Shown piece after piece: positions 59,989-64,000 of a DNA stretch of 64,000 bases. Location: NCBI RefSeq assembly GCF_003614885.1, contig NZ_QZMS01000011.1, positions 1-64,000 on the forward strand. The letters are read 5' to 3'. The translations under genes and the position numbers were made by a program. The DNA comes from Photobacterium salinisoli (GTDB lineage Bacteria; Pseudomonadota; Gammaproteobacteria; Enterobacterales; Vibrionaceae). Positions within the stretch are counted from its first letter, which is position 1. Every line of letters starts with the position of its first letter. A model generated the notes under the pieces. The model was not told the origin of the DNA. It made no database searches and saw only the letters and a list, made by a program, of their open reading frames with translations.

Positions 59989-60722
59989 TCTGTTTTCCCT
60001 GTCATTTTTTTTACGATCGCCAGCTGTAACGACATAGGTAACAGCGACAGTAGTTTGAGATACCCGCTGAACAGCGGCGGAAAGTGCACTTCTGAGCGGC
60101 GCTTGGCGATACCTTTCCGGATTTTTAACGAGGCATAGTCCGTGGTCACTCTCATTGGCATCGCAAAATCGTTCTTATCGGTCAATGGTGTTTTGACAAA
60201 ACCTGGCGACACCAATGTCAATGTGACACCGTCACGGGAAAGATCCATTTTCAGCGTATTGACCAGATAACTGAGCGCGGCTTTTGATGAACCGTAGGCC
60301 TCAGCCCGGGGCAAAGGCACATAGCTGGCCGTTGAACCGACAATCGCAAGATGGGTTGTTTCGGTAAACTTGGGCTGCAAGGCTTCTATACAGTTCAGTA
60401 CCCCGAACAGATTGACATCAAACACACGTCTGAACAGAGCCACATCCACTTTGCCCTGTTCGATGTATTCACAGGTGCCAGCATTCAATATGATCAGGTT
60501 TGGTCGTATTGATGAGTCACCCAAGGCGTCCCAGGTGGCCTGATGGTCAGTGACATCAAAGGCAAGCGGAATGATTTTTTCGCTGAGATCAGCAAGGTGC
60601 TGCAACTTATCAAGCGAACGTCCGCACGCAATAACCTGCCAGCCATCTGCTGCATAATCTTTGGCCAGCTGAGCGCCAATGCCAGAACTGGCACCTGTAA
60701 TCAGTACTGTCGACATCATCAC
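59985..60722 (-). CDS. Short-chain dehydrogenase/reductase
   Basis: 245 residues. NAD(P)-binding TGASSGIGAQLAKDYA, NAG motif (ILNAGTCEY), catalytic Ser and YGSSKAAL with Tyr-x-x-x-Lys. Substrate unknown. Fourth in the overlapping operon. Confidence 0.88.
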   Translation of the reverse strand: MMMSTVLITGASSGIGAQLAKDYAADGWQVIACGRSLDKLQHLADLSEKIIPLAFDVTDHQATWDALGDSSIRPNLIILNAGTCEYIEQGKVDVALFRRVFDVNLFGVLNCIEALQPKFTETTHLAIVGSTASYVPLPRAEAYGSSKAALSYLVNTLKMDLSRDGVTLTLVSPGFVKTPLTDKNDFAMPMRVTTDYASLKIRKGIAKRRSEVHFPPLFSGYLKLLSLLPMSLQLAIVKKMTGKTE

Positions 60723-61201
60723 AAACCTGCCTTAATCATTTTCACCACACGGCCGAGAATCGGTATTGCTTCGTACAACATTTCGCCCAGATCGAAATAG
60801 TCCCTGTGTTTAATCACCCGGTTATCAAGAAAAGTCAGATGCGAGCACCCTTTCACTGTGCGGTATTCGCCTTTTGATAATTTCGGATGCGCAAATGTCA
60901 TGGTCCACACCAGATACCCCTGATGAGCATCACTCATGCTCTCTTCAATCGTGAAGGAACAATGTGTGACATTCGCGAACAAACGTCTGAAATACTCCTC
61001 CAGTGCCAGCCAGCCTTCCACTTTGTGGGCGGGATCTTCAAACACCACATCCGTATGGTAGAGAGATTCGAGACTGGCAAGATTGTCCTTACCTAACTCA
61101 CTGTATACACGGATAAACCTTTCCATAACCGATAACTCGGTACCGGTTGAATCGTTTGGTGTCTCTCTCAGTGGTACAGGTTCGCTATCCAGCTCTTTCA
61201 T
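60719..61201 (-). CDS. NTF2-like (SnoaL) protein
   Basis: 160 residues; NTF2-like fold with RFIRVYSELGKDNLASLESL, YHTDVVFEDPAHKVEGWLAL and HRDYFDLGEMLYEAIP. Commonly the first gene of this cluster after a sigma/anti-sigma pair; here that pair is absent. Function unknown. Confidence 0.8.
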   Translation of the reverse strand: MKELDSEPVPLRETPNDSTGTELSVMERFIRVYSELGKDNLASLESLYHTDVVFEDPAHKVEGWLALEEYFRRLFANVTHCSFTIEESMSDAHQGYLVWTMTFAHPKLSKGEYRTVKGCSHLTFLDNRVIKHRDYFDLGEMLYEAIPILGRVVKMIKAGL

Positions 61202-61228
61202 AATGTGGCTTCCTTCCTGTGTTTAGCA

Positions 61229-62698
61229 TTAACCCGCTTCCGCTGTGGCTTTTGCCTGTTTAAATGCCTCTATGGCATCTAATCTCGCCAACTTGTGATC
61301 GACCATTGGCATGGGATACTCAAGGCTGGCTGCTCCGGGCCACTCATGGGGGGTGTGAATATATTTATCGGGTACTTTTTCGAGCTCTTTTACCCATCTA
61401 CGTATGAACTCGCCGTTTGGATCAAACTTTTTTCCCTGCGTGGTCGGATTAAACACCCGAAAATAAGGCTGAGCGTCGGTGCCAGTAGAAGCGGCCCATT
61501 GCCAGCCACCGTTATTAGATGCCAAATCCCCGTCGATCAGATGAGACATGAACCACTTCTCACCCGCCTGCCAGTGGATCAGCAAATCCTTGGTTAAAAA
61601 GCTGGCGGTAATCATCCGCAGTCTGTTATGCATCCAGCCTGTGGCTTTAAGCTGCCGCATAGCAGCATCAACGATCGGAAATCCGGTTTCTCCCTGTTGC
61701 CATCGTGACAGAGCAGCATTGTCTGAATGCCATAGCACTTGGTTTGTCCAGCCGATAAATGGTTGGGCCCGGCTGACCTTCGGATAGGCTTCAATAAGAT
61801 GGCGGTAAAACTCGCGCCAGATAATTTCATTGAGCCAGACAAAAGGGCCATCCTCCTGCTTCTCGAGTGCCTGCGGGTGCTCATGTAAAATCGCGGAGAC
61901 ACATTGCCGGGCGGACAAGGCACCGATGGCCAGATAAGGTGATAACTTACTGGTGCCTTCCACAGCAGGAAAATCCCGCTGCTCACCGTAGTCCGCGACA
62001 TGCTCGATACAAAAACGCATCAAGGCATCGCGTATGGCATCTTCTTCAACAGGCCAGAGGTGGCTGTCGACCAGCGGGTAATCCATCCATGACTTGCCGA
62101 GGCTGGTCTCGATCACTGAGCCAAAGCTCTCCGCACAGTCACTGGGTGATACAGGTTGCGGCACAGCTTGTGCCAGCGCCGGGCTTTGCTGGAACTGACG
62201 TAACCATTCGCGGCGAAATGGCGTATAAACTCTGAAAGGCTCGCCCTGACGGGTCAGAATCGTGCCGGCAGGCAGCACGCAAGTATCTTCCAGTACACTG
62301 AATTTGATCCCCGCTTCTGCCAGCGCATGACCGACAGCCATGTCACGTTGACGCTCATTCCATTCATACTGCTTGTTACAGAACACATGCTCGACCTGCC
62401 AATCACGAGCCAGTGTAGCCATACAGTCAGGGACCGCGTTAAAGTCAGCAACTGCTTCGATGCGCATTGGAATATTAAGCTCAGCCAGCTGAGAACGGAG
62501 CACAGCTAACCGACGGCGAATAAAATCGATCTGGATGGGAGCTACATCGTGAGCCGCCCATTGATCAGGTGTTGCAATGAACACTGCCAGCACAGACTGG
62601 TACTTTTGGCACGCCTGAATCAGGGCGGTGTTATCGACTGTTCTCAAATCTGCCCGAAACCACATCAGGCATCGATTGCTGCTATTCGTCGCGGCCAT
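61229..62698 (-). CDS. phrB: Deoxyribodipyrimidine photolyase
   Basis: 489 residues. N-terminal antenna domain (CLMWFRADLRTVDNTAL), C-terminal FAD domain with WREFYRHLI, GWMHNRLRMITASFLTKDLL and GDLASNNGGWQWAASTGTDA, the class I CPD photolyase signatures. Light-driven repair of pyrimidine dimers. Follows the MerR gene by 4 bases. Confidence 0.95.
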   Translation of the reverse strand: MAATNSSNRCLMWFRADLRTVDNTALIQACQKYQSVLAVFIATPDQWAAHDVAPIQIDFIRRRLAVLRSQLAELNIPMRIEAVADFNAVPDCMATLARDWQVEHVFCNKQYEWNERQRDMAVGHALAEAGIKFSVLEDTCVLPAGTILTRQGEPFRVYTPFRREWLRQFQQSPALAQAVPQPVSPSDCAESFGSVIETSLGKSWMDYPLVDSHLWPVEEDAIRDALMRFCIEHVADYGEQRDFPAVEGTSKLSPYLAIGALSARQCVSAILHEHPQALEKQEDGPFVWLNEIIWREFYRHLIEAYPKVSRAQPFIGWTNQVLWHSDNAALSRWQQGETGFPIVDAAMRQLKATGWMHNRLRMITASFLTKDLLIHWQAGEKWFMSHLIDGDLASNNGGWQWAASTGTDAQPYFRVFNPTTQGKKFDPNGEFIRRWVKELEKVPDKYIHTPHEWPGAASLEYPMPMVDHKLARLDAIEAFKQAKATAEAG

Positions 62699-62702
62699 GG
62701 CT

Positions 62703-63533
62703 TCAGGCTCCTTTTAACTGCTGTACCCAGTCTGCATGAATAGCGGCAATACTGCCCCTGAGCGAGACCGGACAATGAAACTCAGCGTTAATACGCGCGA
62801 GCTGCTTCAAAATCGCCGCAGGAAGTTTGCTCTCTCCAATGACGACCACAGAGTCAAACTCCTGCTGCGAGACCGCTGCTTCCAGACCATGCAATTTGCC
62901 GTTAAATGGCAGATTATCTAACAGCGTGACGCTGTAACCTTCATTACTCAGTGACAAAGCAGTGAGCCAGATATAATGCGTTATGCCATCTTGTGCCGGT
63001 TCAAAGCTCAGCAGCATGGCTTTCCGACCGCTTCGCTTACGTGTTTTGGCTACCAGACTGGCGCATTGCTCAATCAGGGTGGATTGCCACAGTGCTTGCT
63101 GAATTGCCCGCAACGGATTAGCCGGATCGTTAACCTGCGTGTCTACAGGTACTACTACTTTTTCGATGAACATTGGCAACGGGTATTCTTTCATCAGCTG
63201 ACTCAGAAGCTGCTCGAGTTTTCCGCGCCGACAATCTGATAAAGCACCCAGTATCGGTGAAATCGCATCACAGTTTTCTTCCTGACTGGCGGCGTCACTC
63301 ACCTGACCGTCAAGTAACGGTCTTACCTTGCTGATAGCGACACCTTTCTCAAGCCAGGACAGGATCAAGCGGATCTTTTCAATATCAGCCTGAGTATATA
63401 AACGGTGTCCTTTTTCTGTGCGCTGTGGCTTGATCAGCCCGTAGCGGCGTTGCCACGCGCGTAAAGTGACGGGATTCACACCCGTCATTTCAGACACTTC
63501 TCTAATAGCGAACAACATAACTTCAGAGGCCAT
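62703..63533 (-). CDS. MerR family regulator (LitR/CarH-like architecture)
   Basis: 276 residues. MerR HTH (FAIREVSEMTGVNPVTLRAW, RRYGLIKPQRTEKGHRLYT), a helical middle, and a C-terminal Rossmann-like domain similar to B12-binding domains; I do not see the standard DxHxxG cobalamin-ligand motif. Relatives regulate photolyase and lipid genes in response to light. Likely regulator of this cluster. Confidence 0.8.
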   Translation of the reverse strand: MASEVMLFAIREVSEMTGVNPVTLRAWQRRYGLIKPQRTEKGHRLYTQADIEKIRLILSWLEKGVAISKVRPLLDGQVSDAASQEENCDAISPILGALSDCRRGKLEQLLSQLMKEYPLPMFIEKVVVPVDTQVNDPANPLRAIQQALWQSTLIEQCASLVAKTRKRSGRKAMLLSFEPAQDGITHYIWLTALSLSNEGYSVTLLDNLPFNGKLHGLEAAVSQQEFDSVVVIGESKLPAAILKQLARINAEFHCPVSLRGSIAAIHADWVQQLKGA

Positions 63534-63936
63534 AACGTAATTTCAACTCCTCCGGATACGGATTAAGAAAGGTCTGCAACTGCAGATACGGATCCGGGTA
63601 TTCTTTCAGGTAATGTTTAATCAAGGCCAGAGGGACTAGAATAGGCTGATGGCCCAGGCGGTAGCTTTCAATTAGGCCCAGTAGTTCCTGCTTTTGTTCG
63701 CTGGTCAGGCTGCGTTTGAAATAACCCTGCAAATGCATCAGCACATTGGTGTTGTTGCTCCGGCGGGCATGTTTGCTCAGGGCATCCATGAACTGCTGAC
63801 GGTATTCAACGAAAAACGCTGCCATATCCCAGTCTTTAATACCGGCTACTAATCGCCCCATCTCTCTGTACGCTGTCGGGCTGTGTGCCATTAAGACGAA
63901 TTTATAGCGCGAATGAAATTTAACAAATGCATCCAT
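63523..63936 (-). CDS. DUF1722 (YbgA-like) protein
   Basis: 137 residues. KFHSRYKFVLMAHSPTAYRE at the N-terminus and YFKRSLTSEQKQELL near the C-terminus, typical of YbgA/DUF1722, which often neighbours phrB (as ybgA-phrB in E. coli). Overlaps the MerR gene by 11 bases. Function unknown. E. coli YbgA is longer (169). Confidence 0.88.
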   Translation of the reverse strand: MDAFVKFHSRYKFVLMAHSPTAYREMGRLVAGIKDWDMAAFFVEYRQQFMDALSKHARRSNNTNVLMHLQGYFKRSLTSEQKQELLGLIESYRLGHQPILVPLALIKHYLKEYPDPYLQLQTFLNPYPEELKLRYGL

Positions 63937-64000
63937 AGTCAGACTCTTACCTACGTTTTGGTAAAAATCGTGCAGGGCATAAATACGAAAGACGAAATTT

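Overview
Organism. The window looks like a member of the Vibrionaceae, probably the secondary chromosome. Evidence: a vxrA-vxrB-vxrC sensor system next to pntAB (the arrangement I remember from chromosome II of Vibrio cholerae), an HlyU-family gene, an RpoS-like extra sigma factor, a YoaH-type protein, an FMN riboswitch ahead of ribB, and a chromosome-dimer resolution (dif) site of Vibrio type. The genus cannot be fixed by eye.

Region 1, bases 1-22556: accessory DNA. Three dif-like XerC/XerD sites (103-130, 12298-12325, 22529-22556) bracket two integrated tailless, membrane-containing phages of the double-jelly-roll (PM2 / corticovirus / autolykivirus) type. Each has a Cro/CI-like HTH gene at its outer end, a replication gene, a FtsK/HerA-type packaging ATPase, a tiny membrane peptide just before the major capsid gene, a run of small membrane proteins, spike/fibre genes, a membrane-anchored peptidoglycan hydrolase, a holin and small basic proteins. 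The two are mirror images: element 1 is transcribed rightward, element 2 leftward, and their cargo ends meet at the central intact dif. Neither has an integrase, so both probably use host XerCD. They share a virion module but differ in replication: element 1 has a putative winged-helix initiator followed by a DnaA box and strong hairpins; element 2 has a large HUH rolling-circle initiator. Next to the central dif lie cargo genes: an AT-rich membrane-anchored protein of unknown function, two diverging DUF3653-like regulators, and a YjzC-like small protein.

Region 2, 22557-32000: host genes. umuDC with a consensus LexA box, and a second box that is its exact reverse complement facing the other way; a SPOR-domain lipoprotein; etfBA and ETF-ubiquinone oxidoreductase (electrons from acyl-CoA dehydrogenases to quinone); cutA; a LysE-type exporter; an RpoS-like sigma factor; a DUF1439 lipoprotein.

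Region 3, 32000-48300: a chromate-type transporter with a divergent LysR regulator, an OmpA-like lipoprotein, a PlsC-like acyltransferase, an AraC-like cupin protein, a NadD-like adenylyltransferase divergent from nadE, a yoaH-like gene, nnrS, the vxrABC envelope-stress signalling operon, pntAB transhydrogenase, and an HlyU-family gene.

Region 4, 48300-64000: a BASS-type transporter, riboswitch-controlled ribB, a 5'-nucleotidase-family enzyme, gloA, an OLD-family (YbjD-like) nuclease, then a long leftward gene cluster (DUF1722, MerR, photolyase, NTF2-like, SDR, FAD oxidoreductase, DUF1365, cfa, DUF2878, chalcone-isomerase-like, DUF3833) that resembles light / singlet-oxygen-responsive lipid-modification clusters.

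No tRNA, rRNA, insertion sequence or CRISPR array was seen.
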